Part shown: in pieces, positions 48,475-55,612 of the stretch | Layout: each line of letters begins with the position of its first letter | How positions within the stretch are numbered: position 1 is the stretch's first letter | Program-made: the position numbers and the translations under genes | From: Gemmatimonadota bacterium | Lineage (GTDB): Bacteria; Gemmatimonadota; Gemmatimonadetes; Gemmatimonadales; Gemmatimonadaceae | Direction: 5' to 3' | DNA length: 64,000 nucleotides | NCBI GenBank assembly: GCA_028287305.1 | Contig: JAQBPX010000004.1 | Location: 1-64,000 of the forward strand | The notes under the pieces: generated by a model | What the model was told of the DNA's origin: nothing | What the model saw: the letters and a program-made list of their open reading frames with translations, nothing else | Database searches by the model: none

Positions 48475-50922
48475 GTGCGCATCAACAGCCTGCACCTCCA
48501 GAACTTCCGCCAGCACGTGGATACCCGCGTCGAGTTCGACACGGGGCTCACCGGCATCATCGGCTCGAACGGCTCCGGCAAGACCACGCTGCTGGAGGGC
48601 ATCGCGTGGGCGCTGTACGGCATGCCGGCCGCGCGCGGAACGCGTGAGTCCATTCGCTCGATTCGCGCCGGCGCGCGCGCGCAGGTGCGGGTCGAGCTCG
48701 ACTTCGAGCTCGGCGGACATCGCTATCGCGTGGTGCGCGGCCTCACGAGCGCGGAGCTCTACCTCGACGGCGCGCAGCAGCCGATCGCGAACAGCATCAC
48801 TGGCGTCACGGACCTGCTCCGCCGTCGGCTCGGCATGAGCCACGAGGAGTTCTTCAACACGTACTTCACGGGGCAGAAGGAGCTCAGCGTGATGGCGGCC
48901 ATGGGGCCGTCGGAGCGGGCGCAGTTCCTCTCGCGCGTGCTGGGGTACGAGCGGTTGCGCACGGCGCAGGCGCTCGTGCGCGACCAGCGCCGCATCATCG
49001 CCGCCGAGGCGGTGGGGCTGCGCAACGGGATGCCGGATCCGGAAAGCATCGAGCGCATGTCGTCGGAAGCGGCCGCCCGGCTCGCGCTCGCGCGGGAACA
49101 CGCCGGCGATGCCGCGCGTCGCACCGCCGATGCACAGCGCGAGCTCGCCGACGTCACCCCCCGGTGGGCCGCGTCGCAGCAGGAGCGCGAGCAGGTGCAG
49201 GAGATCCTCGGCGAGCTGCGCGTCGCCGAGGGGGAGGAGGCGGTGCATGCGCGCGAAGTCCAGCGCCTGGAGCGTGAACTGGCGGAGATGAGCGGCGCGC
49301 GCGAGGCGCTGCTCACGCTCAGCGCCGAGATCGCGCCGCTGACCGACATGCGCCTGCAGGTGCACTCACTCGACGTGCTCTGTCGCGAGGAAGGGCGACG
49401 ACAGGCGCTGCTCGAGGGCCAGCGCTCCATAGCCGAGGAGCTCGCGAAGATGTACGAGCGCCTGGGCCGGCTGGAGCAGGCGCCCGAGCTGGTGGTCGAG
49501 GCGGGGGCGGAGCTGGATCGTCGGCGGGGCGAGCTCGCGGTGCTGGAGGGGGACCTGGACGAGCGCCGCACCGCGTGGGTGCGCGATCGCCAGGAAGCGG
49601 AGACCAAGCTGCTGTCGCTGCGCGAGCTGTACGGCGAGATCAGGGTACAGCGCGAGCGCCTGGTACAGCTCGGCGAGGAAGGCATCTGCCCCACCTGCCA
49701 GCGCCCACTCGGCACGCACTTTCGCGTGGTGCTCGACATGATCGACGAGCAGCTGGATGCCGCGAAGGTTGACGGCAACTACTACAAGTCGCGGACCGAG
49801 CAGCTGGAGCATGCGCCGGAGGAGGTGAGGGGGCTCGACGAAGGGCGCCGTTCGGCGATGGACGACGTCGCGAAGCTCGAGCGGCGGCTGGTGAAGGTGC
49901 AGGTGGCGATGCAGGAGCTGGGACAGCTGGCGAAGGATGCCGACGTCAAGCTGCAGCGCGCGCAGCAGATCCAGCGCGACCTGGATGCGATTCCCGGCGG
50001 CTACGATGCCACGCGCCACGAGGCCCTGCAGGCGGAGATCGCGCGCCTCGCCCCGCTCGAGGTGCGCGCGCAGCGGCTGGCCATGCAGGCCGAGCGGGAA
50101 CCGCAGGTGCGGGCCTCGCTCGAGCGCGCGTCTGGCGAGCAGTCGCGCGTGAGCACGCGCGCGGCCGAGCTGCGCGCCAGGCGCGAGGCGATCGCGTTCA
50201 GCGAGGAGCGGTACACCATGCTGCGAGCCGCGCACGAGCGGGCGTCGGCGGCGCTGCGGGCGGCGGAGCTGGCGGGCGTCGCGGCAGAGGGCGACGCGAC
50301 CAACGCGCGCCAGGCGCAGGAGTCGGCGCTGGCGGCGCGGAAGGAGCTGGCCCGCTCGCAGGCGCGGCTCGACGCGCTCACGGCGGACAAGCGGCTGCAC
50401 GATGAGCTGGATCGTGCATATTCGGACATGCGCACGGACCTCAACCAGCAGCTGCGCCCCGAGATCTCCGAGATCGCCTCGCGCTTTCTCGCCGACCTCA
50501 CGGACGGCCGCTACTCGGAGCTGGAGCTCGACGAGGCGTACAACATCCTCGTGCTGGAGGAGGGGATCCCGAAGCCGGTGATCTCGGGCGGCGAGGAGGA
50601 CCTCGCGAACCTGGTGCTGCGCCTCGCGATCTCGCAGATGATCGCCGAGCGCGCCGGGCAGTCGTTCTCGCTGCTGATCCTCGATGAGGTGTTCGGGTCG
50701 CTGGACGAGTCGCGCCGCCACAACGTGGTGGAGCTGCTGCGCCGCCTGCATGACCGCTTCGAGCAGGTGATCGTGATCACGCACATCGAGTCGGTGCGCG
50801 AGGGACTGGACCGCGTGCTCACCGTGCGCTTCGACGACGAAAACGGCGCCAGTCGGGTTGCGCACGAGGAGCCGAGGGCACTCGGCGTGGGCGACCTGGT
50901 GCTGGCGGCGGAGGCGGGCTGA
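48475..50922 (+). CDS. sbcC: SbcC/Rad50 ATPase with zinc hook
   Basis: 815 aa. N-terminal Walker A GSNGSGKTT (30-38, Lys36), long coiled coils (~170-390 and ~430-640), zinc hook CPTC (Cys405, Cys408) exactly in the middle (EEGICPTCQRPLG), C-terminal signature VISGGEEDLANLVLRLA, Walker B LLILDEVFGSLDES. Shorter than E. coli SbcC (1048) and close to archaeal Rad50 (about 880). With SbcD it forms the end-binding Mre11-Rad50 complex. Its stop overlaps the GNAT ATG (TGATG). Confidence 0.95.
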   Translation: MRINSLHLQNFRQHVDTRVEFDTGLTGIIGSNGSGKTTLLEGIAWALYGMPAARGTRESIRSIRAGARAQVRVELDFELGGHRYRVVRGLTSAELYLDGAQQPIANSITGVTDLLRRRLGMSHEEFFNTYFTGQKELSVMAAMGPSERAQFLSRVLGYERLRTAQALVRDQRRIIAAEAVGLRNGMPDPESIERMSSEAAARLALAREHAGDAARRTADAQRELADVTPRWAASQQEREQVQEILGELRVAEGEEAVHAREVQRLERELAEMSGAREALLTLSAEIAPLTDMRLQVHSLDVLCREEGRRQALLEGQRSIAEELAKMYERLGRLEQAPELVVEAGAELDRRRGELAVLEGDLDERRTAWVRDRQEAETKLLSLRELYGEIRVQRERLVQLGEEGICPTCQRPLGTHFRVVLDMIDEQLDAAKVDGNYYKSRTEQLEHAPEEVRGLDEGRRSAMDDVAKLERRLVKVQVAMQELGQLAKDADVKLQRAQQIQRDLDAIPGGYDATRHEALQAEIARLAPLEVRAQRLAMQAEREPQVRASLERASGEQSRVSTRAAELRARREAIAFSEERYTMLRAAHERASAALRAAELAGVAAEGDATNARQAQESALAARKELARSQARLDALTADKRLHDELDRAYSDMRTDLNQQLRPEISEIASRFLADLTDGRYSELELDEAYNILVLEEGIPKPVISGGEEDLANLVLRLAISQMIAERAGQSFSLLILDEVFGSLDESRRHNVVELLRRLHDRFEQVIVITHIESVREGLDRVLTVRFDDENGASRVAHEEPRALGVGDLVLAAEAG

Positions 50923-51896
50923 TGGCCACGAGCCGAAGCTGGCGCCCGCCGCGCGTGATCGTGGGACCGCAGCTGGCGCGGACCGAGGACATCGCGCCGC
51001 TCAATCATGTCTTCAGCGACGCGTTCACCGAGCGCTATCGCCGGGACGGGATGGTGGGCGTGCGCGTGCCCTTCCTCAACCCATCGGTGTGGCGCTATGC
51101 GATCGAGGATGCGGCGGGCGGCGCGATGCTCTGGCGTGACGACCGCGGTGACATCGTGGCGTTCAACATGGTGCACCTCTCCGGCTCCGAAGGGTGGATG
51201 GGGCCACTGGCGGTCCGCACGGAGGAGCAGGGAAGTGGCACCGGCAAGGCGGTGGTGATCAGCGGGATCGACTGGCTGAAGGAGCAGGGCGCGCGCGTGA
51301 TCGGGCTCGAGACCATGCCGCGCACCATGGACAACATCGGCTTCTACTCCGGACTGGGGTTCGTGCCCAACAGGCTGACGCTCACGGTGACGCTGGATGC
51401 GGCGTTCGCCGACCGCCCCGCGGCGCTGCTGTCGCGCTGCTCGCACTTCGAAAAGGAAGAGGCGCTGGCCGACTGTCGCGCGCTGCTGCAGGTGCTGGCC
51501 CCTGGATACGACTACACGCGCGAGATCCAGCTGACCGACGAGTTGTCCATCGGGGACACGCTGCTGCTGCGACAGGGGGACGCACTGGTGGGATTCGCAC
51601 TGTGTCATACAGTGCCGCTGGTCGAGGGGCGCTCGCGCGAGGAGCTGCGCGTGTTGAAGCTGGTGCTGTCGGACGCCGCGCATCTCGACGGGATGCTGGG
51701 CGCGCTGCGGGACTTTGCGCGGCGGGGCGGCACGCGGCGGATCTCGATGCGCGTGCAGGGCGACTACACGGATGTGTACGCGCGGATGGTGAAGCTCGGC
51801 GGGCGCGTGCGGTGGACGGACCTGCGGATGGCGCTTGGGGGATTCGAGGAAGCGCGACCAGCGTCAGGCGTGGTGCTTTCCAACTGGGAGATCTGA
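50922..51896 (+). CDS. GNAT family acetyltransferase, two-domain
   Basis: 324 aa. N-terminal GNAT domain (~15-170) with motif A as VRTEEQGSGTGKAVV (acetyl-CoA pyrophosphate loop), and MDNIGFYSGLGFVPN; a second, degenerate GNAT-like half (~175-320). Substrate unknown. Last gene of the herA/nurA operon, overlapping sbcC by one base, so co-expressed. No active-site residue can be assigned with certainty. Confidence 0.8.
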   Translation: MATSRSWRPPRVIVGPQLARTEDIAPLNHVFSDAFTERYRRDGMVGVRVPFLNPSVWRYAIEDAAGGAMLWRDDRGDIVAFNMVHLSGSEGWMGPLAVRTEEQGSGTGKAVVISGIDWLKEQGARVIGLETMPRTMDNIGFYSGLGFVPNRLTLTVTLDAAFADRPAALLSRCSHFEKEEALADCRALLQVLAPGYDYTREIQLTDELSIGDTLLLRQGDALVGFALCHTVPLVEGRSREELRVLKLVLSDAAHLDGMLGALRDFARRGGTRRISMRVQGDYTDVYARMVKLGGRVRWTDLRMALGGFEEARPASGVVLSNWEI

Positions 51897-51917
51897 GTGC
51901 GGCAGTGATTCACTGCA

Positions 51918-52076
51918 TCACTTGACCGGCTTGTCCCCCCGCACGACGATCCGGTAGATCAGCAGGAAGACGCCGCCCGTGAGCAGCAGGTGGATCCACC
52001 CCGGGCCATTGAACGCCAGCGCGCCAATTGCCCAGATCACCAGCATCGCGACAGCCGCAACGATTCCGAGGTCCAT
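51918..52076 (-). CDS. DUF5670 (lmo0937-like) small membrane protein
   Basis: 52 aa: MDLGIVAAVAMLVIWAIGAL then AFNGPGWIHLLLTGGVFLLI and a basic end RIVVRGDKPVK. Two membrane helices with a short polar turn and the G-IH-LL pattern typical of DUF5670/lmo0937 membrane peptides; members are often stress-linked, role unknown. ATG at 52076 behind GGAGCGGGA. On the strand opposite the operon's end, with its promoter region shared with the RNA at 52129. Confidence 0.75.
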   Translation of the reverse strand: MDLGIVAAVAMLVIWAIGALAFNGPGWIHLLLTGGVFLLIYRIVVRGDKPVK

Positions 52077-52093
52077 TCCCGCTCCGGTTCAGT

Positions 52094-52122
52094 TTGCATG
52101 ACCCGCGCAAGGAATGTACATT
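52094..52122 (+). promoter_or_regulatory. Promoter of the candidate 6S-like RNA
   Basis: TTGCAT (52094-52099), 17 nt, TACATT (52117-52122): a near-consensus sigma-70 promoter. The -10 lies in the perfect palindrome AATGTACATT (52113-52122), so the same bases also offer a -10 for the minus-strand DUF5670 gene. Confidence 0.65.
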
Positions 52123-52128
52123 GCTTGA

Positions 52129-52330
52129 GCGCAGGATCGCAGGAATGAAGAGCCCGTTTTTGAGCCGATAAGTCCTTTCGGTGGGTTCGACATACTGGGC
52201 CGACGTCATGCCCCCAGTGCGGGGGAAGGCGGAAGACCCGGTGAGGGCCTCAGCATTCTGACTGGGCTTCATAAAACCCTCTTCGTTCCACTACCTCGAG
52301 CCCCGTGGGTAACCGCGGGGCTCGTCGTTT
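52129..52330 (+). ncRNA. ssrS: Candidate 6S-like RNA
   Basis: About 200 nt between a good promoter and a factor-independent terminator, with no reading frame. Closing stem: GGAATGAAGAG (52142-52152) pairs with CTCTTCGTTCC (52279-52289), followed by GTTTTTGAGCC pairing with GGCTTCATAAAAC. Beyond is a largely single-stranded region whose 3' strand carries a small hairpin TCAG-CATT-CTGA, and an apical hairpin CCCCC-AGTGC-GGGGG. A single long rod with a central bubble and a 3'-side mini-hairpin is the 6S architecture; GAGCCGATA is also found in proteobacterial 6S RNAs. No covariance evidence. Another structured RNA is possible. Confidence 0.5.
52297..52330 (+). terminator. Terminator of the candidate RNA
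   Basis: CGAGCCCCG (52297-52305), loop of 10 nt, CGGGGCTCG (52316-52324), then TCGTTT. Lies 58 nt before the PTPS ATG. Confidence 0.75.
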
Positions 52331-52388
52331 CCGCCCCACGGAACCCGGCAGCGAGCAGGAGCGTTCGCTTCCACATGCGAGGCCTCCG

Positions 52389-52802
52389 ATGCCCATCGTG
52401 ACGGTGACGCGCCGCCTCCACTTCAATGCGGCGCACCGCGTCCACAATCCCGCCCTCTCCGACGAGGAGAACCTGCGGCTGTTCGGGAAGTGCAACAACC
52501 CGAACTGGCACGGCCACAACTACATGCTCGACGTCTCCGTCACCGGGCCGGTCAGCGACCGCACCGGTTACGTGATCGACCTCGGAGTGCTCAAGCGCAT
52601 CGTGCAGGAACAGGTGATCGAGCAGGCCGACCACCGGAACTTCAACATCGACGTCGCGTTCATGCACGATGTCATCCCGACCAGCGAGAACATCGTGGTC
52701 CAGTGCTGGCGCGTGCTGCAACCGGCCATCGCGCCGGCAACGCTCTCGCGCCTGGTCCTTTGGGAGACGCCGAACAATTATGTCGAATACTCGGGCGAAT
52801 AA
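52389..52802 (+). CDS. 6-pyruvoyl-tetrahydropterin synthase family protein
   Basis: 137 aa. Zinc site His16 (FNAAHR), His41 and His43; catalytic Cys35 in CNNPNWHGH. The spacing is C-x5-H-G-H, as in eukaryotic-type PTPS (tetrahydrobiopterin), whereas QueD (queuosine) usually has C-x3-H-G-H. The next two genes (folE copy 2, SDR) support a biopterin role. ATG 52389 behind GAGG. Its last 23 nt overlap folE. QueD is the alternative. Confidence 0.85.
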   Translation: MPIVTVTRRLHFNAAHRVHNPALSDEENLRLFGKCNNPNWHGHNYMLDVSVTGPVSDRTGYVIDLGVLKRIVQEQVIEQADHRNFNIDVAFMHDVIPTSENIVVQCWRVLQPAIAPATLSRLVLWETPNNYVEYSGE

Positions 52803-53454
52803 CGCCGTCACGCCGCTGCACCCGGGGCGCCTCGAACAGCTCGAGCGCCACGATCACGCCCTCGACCCGGCTGGTGATGCCGCCGGCACGCAGGCGCGCT
52901 ACGCCGCGGCCGTCCGCGAGCAGCTCGCGCTCATCGGCGAGGATCCCATGCGCGAGGGACTGCGCAACACGCCGGACCGCGCCGCCAAGGCCGCCAGCTT
53001 CCTCACCAGCGGCTACGGGCTCACGGCCGAGGGCGTGGTCGGCGACGCCCTGTTCGCCGCCGAGGGCCACGAGCACATGGTGGTGGTGCGCGACATCGAG
53101 CTCTACTCGCTCTGCGAGCACCACCTGCTGCCGTTCTTCGGCAAGGTGCACATCGCGTATATCCCGGGCGAACGGATCGTGGGCCTCTCGAAGCTGCCCC
53201 GCATCGTGGAGGTGTTCGCCCGCCGCCTGCAAGTGCAGGAGCGGCTCACCGAGGAGATCGCCGGCGCGGTGGAGCGCGTGCTCGCGCCGCGCGGCGTGGG
53301 CGTGGTGATCGAGGCCGTGCACCTCTGCATGATGATGCGCGGCGTGGAGAAGCAGAACTCCAAGACGATCACGAGCGCGCTCAAGGGACAGTTCCGCGAC
53401 TGCCCGATGACGCGCAACGAGTTCCTGCGACTCGTGCACTCGGCGCGCGACTGA
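52780..53454 (+). CDS. folE: GTP cyclohydrolase I, copy 2
   Basis: 224 aa. Same enzyme as the 39635 gene with ~36 extra N-terminal residues. Zinc ligands Cys112, His115, Cys183. ATG at 52780 inside the PTPS gene; the frame is open further up but only as overlap. It supplies dihydroneopterin triphosphate to PTPS. The close identity to copy 1 (by eye ~86%) suggests recent duplication or gene conversion. Confidence 0.94.
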   Translation: MSNTRANNAVTPLHPGRLEQLERHDHALDPAGDAAGTQARYAAAVREQLALIGEDPMREGLRNTPDRAAKAASFLTSGYGLTAEGVVGDALFAAEGHEHMVVVRDIELYSLCEHHLLPFFGKVHIAYIPGERIVGLSKLPRIVEVFARRLQVQERLTEEIAGAVERVLAPRGVGVVIEAVHLCMMMRGVEKQNSKTITSALKGQFRDCPMTRNEFLRLVHSARD

Positions 53455-54173
53455 TGACGGGCGCCCTCGCTGGCCGGAGCGCGGTGATCACCGGCGCCTC
53501 GCGAGGCATCGGCCTCGCCATCGCCCAGGGGCTGGCCCTGGCTGGCGCCCGCGTGGTGCTCGTGGCGCGCACCGACGCCGACCTGCAACTCGCCTGCGGC
53601 GAGATCGGGGAGCAGGCGTCGTGCATTCCCTGCGACATGTCCGACGGCGCCGCCGTACAGGCGCTCGCGCTGGAGCTCCAGCGGCGCCTCTCCGGCGCAC
53701 CGGACATCATGGTGAACAACGCCGGGCAGTTCGAGCTCGCGGCCGTGGAGGAGACGAGCACGCACGACTTCGCACGCATGCTCGACGTGAACCTCGTGGC
53801 GCCCTTCATCCTGCTGCGCGCGCTGCTGCCGGCCATGCACGCGCGCGGCGGCGGCCATGTGGTGAACATCGGTTCCATTGCCGACCGGCACACCTACCCG
53901 GGCAATGGCGCATATGCGGCGAGCAAGTTCGGCCTGCGCGCGCTGCACGAGGTGCTGCGCGCGGAGCTGGCCGGCAGCGGCGTGCGCGCCACGCTGGTCT
54001 CGCCCGGTCCGGTGGACACCGCGCTCTGGGACGAGGTGGACCCGGACACGCGCCCCGGCTTCACGCCGCGCGCCATGATGCTCTCCGCGACCGCGGTGGC
54101 CGACGCGGTGCTGTATGCGGTCTCGCAGCCGCCGGCGGTGAACGTGGACGAGCTTCGCCTCACGCGCGCCTAG
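53454..54173 (+). CDS. SDR oxidoreductase, sepiapterin-reductase-like
   Basis: 239 aa classical short-chain dehydrogenase. TGASRGIG (NAD(P)-binding), NNAG, and YAASK (Tyr-x-x-x-Lys) with the upstream Ser in IGSIAD. Overlaps folE by one base (TGATG). In the context PTPS-folE-SDR it would be the last step, reducing 6-pyruvoyl-tetrahydropterin to tetrahydrobiopterin. Sequence alone only proves an SDR; the function comes from context. Confidence 0.8.
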   Translation: MTGALAGRSAVITGASRGIGLAIAQGLALAGARVVLVARTDADLQLACGEIGEQASCIPCDMSDGAAVQALALELQRRLSGAPDIMVNNAGQFELAAVEETSTHDFARMLDVNLVAPFILLRALLPAMHARGGGHVVNIGSIADRHTYPGNGAYAASKFGLRALHEVLRAELAGSGVRATLVSPGPVDTALWDEVDPDTRPGFTPRAMMLSATAVADAVLYAVSQPPAVNVDELRLTRA

Positions 54174-54186
54174 TCGCCTCGCACGG

Positions 54187-54858
54187 ATGCACATCGAGCT
54201 GGTGGACCTGCTGCGCTGCCCGAACGGCGCGCATGAGCCAACGTGGCTCGTGGCGTCAGCCTCCGAGATGCGTGAGCGCGACCTGGTTCGCGGAACGCTG
54301 GGGTGTCCCCTCTGCGCGCGGGAGTTCGACGTGCGAGAGGGGGAAGCGGACTTTCGCCAGGCGGCCGACGAAGCGCCGGCCGCGGGGGAGCGCGACCATC
54401 GTGACGTGGCCGGCATTCCAGGCGGCCCTCACGACGCCATGCGCCTCGCGGCATTCCTGGAGCTGGGCCAGCCCGGCGGGTACGTGCTGCTCGACGGCGC
54501 GCGGGCCGGCGATGCGCGTGAACTACTGTCGATCGCGGACGTTCACGTGATCGCGGTGAACCCGCCGCCAGGCGTCACCGACGGCGATGGCGTCTCGGTG
54601 CTGCGAGTTGGTGACGTGCTGCCCATCGCCGCGGGGAGCCTTCGCGGCGCCGCGCTCGATCGCGCGGTGCACGCGGGGTTCGCAACGCAATGCGCGCGCG
54701 CGCTGCAGCAGGGCGCGCGCATGGTGCTCGACGCAAGCTCGCCAGCTCCCGCGGGCATGCGGGAGCTGGCGAGTGATGAGGTGCTGCGGGTGCTGGAGAA
54801 GGAGGCCGCGAGCTCGGCGCCGATCGCGCTCGCTCGCGGCCCGCAGCGTCAGCGCTGA
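54187..54858 (+). CDS. Trm112-like zinc-ribbon protein
   Basis: 223 aa. N-terminus MHIELVDLLRCPNGAH ... GTLGCPLCAREFDVREGEADF looks like a Trm112-type ribbon with Cys11, Cys40, Cys43 (a fourth ligand is not obvious; His16 may serve). The rest (~75-200) has a Rossmann-like feel (GGYVLLDGARAGDARELL, DVHVIAVNPP) and may be a decayed methyltransferase-like fold with no SAM motif. 13 nt after the SDR, so possibly in the same transcript. Function unknown. Confidence 0.55.
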   Translation: MHIELVDLLRCPNGAHEPTWLVASASEMRERDLVRGTLGCPLCAREFDVREGEADFRQAADEAPAAGERDHRDVAGIPGGPHDAMRLAAFLELGQPGGYVLLDGARAGDARELLSIADVHVIAVNPPPGVTDGDGVSVLRVGDVLPIAAGSLRGAALDRAVHAGFATQCARALQQGARMVLDASSPAPAGMRELASDEVLRVLEKEAASSAPIALARGPQRQR

Positions 54859-55535
54859 CTGACCGGCGGCTTCACCGAGTCGGCGCGAGCCCTGGTGGTA
54901 TCCATCGGCACGCGCTTCTTCGACGGAACGACCTTGGGCTTCGGGCACCACCAGCGCGGTGTGCACCAGCGCTCCTGCACCACCGCCGGCCCGTTCACTT
55001 CCACCGTGCCGTCGCTGTTGTACGAGGGAGGCTTGATCTTGACGGCCGGTCCAATCGCCGTGCTGTCGTCCAGGAAGCCGGCCGCCTGCGCGGCATCGAG
55101 GCGATACCAGACCGAGCTCGGCAGGTGCGGGTTGCCGCCCACCGGAGCGAACACGAGCGTGTTCCCCGCGGCGCTTGCGTCGAGCGTCATGGACGAGCCG
55201 GCCGTGAGGCCTGCGACGCTGGTCGACCCGGTCTGGGAGATGAGCGTCACCGCTCCGGTCTCCTCCGACACCGTGGCGGTGCCATGCACCGTCTCGCTGG
55301 GACGGCCGCGCCAGTTGGTCGTGAGCGTGAACGCACCCGGCTGCAGCGCGAGGTCCACGCGCTTCGCGCCGATGAACGCCGTGGAATCGGGCTCGTGCAG
55401 CACCCAGTCACCCCAGACCGCGGTGACCTTCGGCTCCTTGTGGTACGAGCCGTTCAGGTTTCCCATCGTCTTCTTGAGCATCCCGCAACCGGCCAGCAGG
55501 CCGGTAAGCAGGAGCGCAGTGGCAGTGCGACGCAT
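54849..55535 (-). CDS. Lipoprotein of unknown function
   Basis: 228 aa. Signal peptide with lipobox LLAGC (Cys18) after MRRTATALLLTGLLAG. Beta-rich body (VWGDWVLHEPDSTAFIGAKRVDLALQPGAFTLTTNWRG), a Trp/Cys pair (RWCTPRWWCPKPK), and a Lys/Pro/Thr tail. No domain recognised. Convergent with the Trm112-like gene, overlapping its last 10 nt. Confidence 0.7.
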   Translation of the reverse strand: MRRTATALLLTGLLAGCGMLKKTMGNLNGSYHKEPKVTAVWGDWVLHEPDSTAFIGAKRVDLALQPGAFTLTTNWRGRPSETVHGTATVSEETGAVTLISQTGSTSVAGLTAGSSMTLDASAAGNTLVFAPVGGNPHLPSSVWYRLDAAQAAGFLDDSTAIGPAVKIKPPSYNSDGTVEVNGPAVVQERWCTPRWWCPKPKVVPSKKRVPMDTTRARADSVKPPVSQR

Positions 55536-55612
55536 CGTCCATCCCCGTTGTTGTGTTCGCCAGCCTGCGGCGTAGGTGTCCGGGGAGTGGAGTGCAGGGG
55601 CCGTGCCCGCCG

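Noticed and set aside
52160-52330. tmRNA, SRP RNA or preQ1/THF riboswitch before PTPS
   Set aside because: Signature elements (tag frame, SRP GGAAG-tetraloop motif, preQ1 pseudoknot) are absent and a terminator separates the RNA from the gene.
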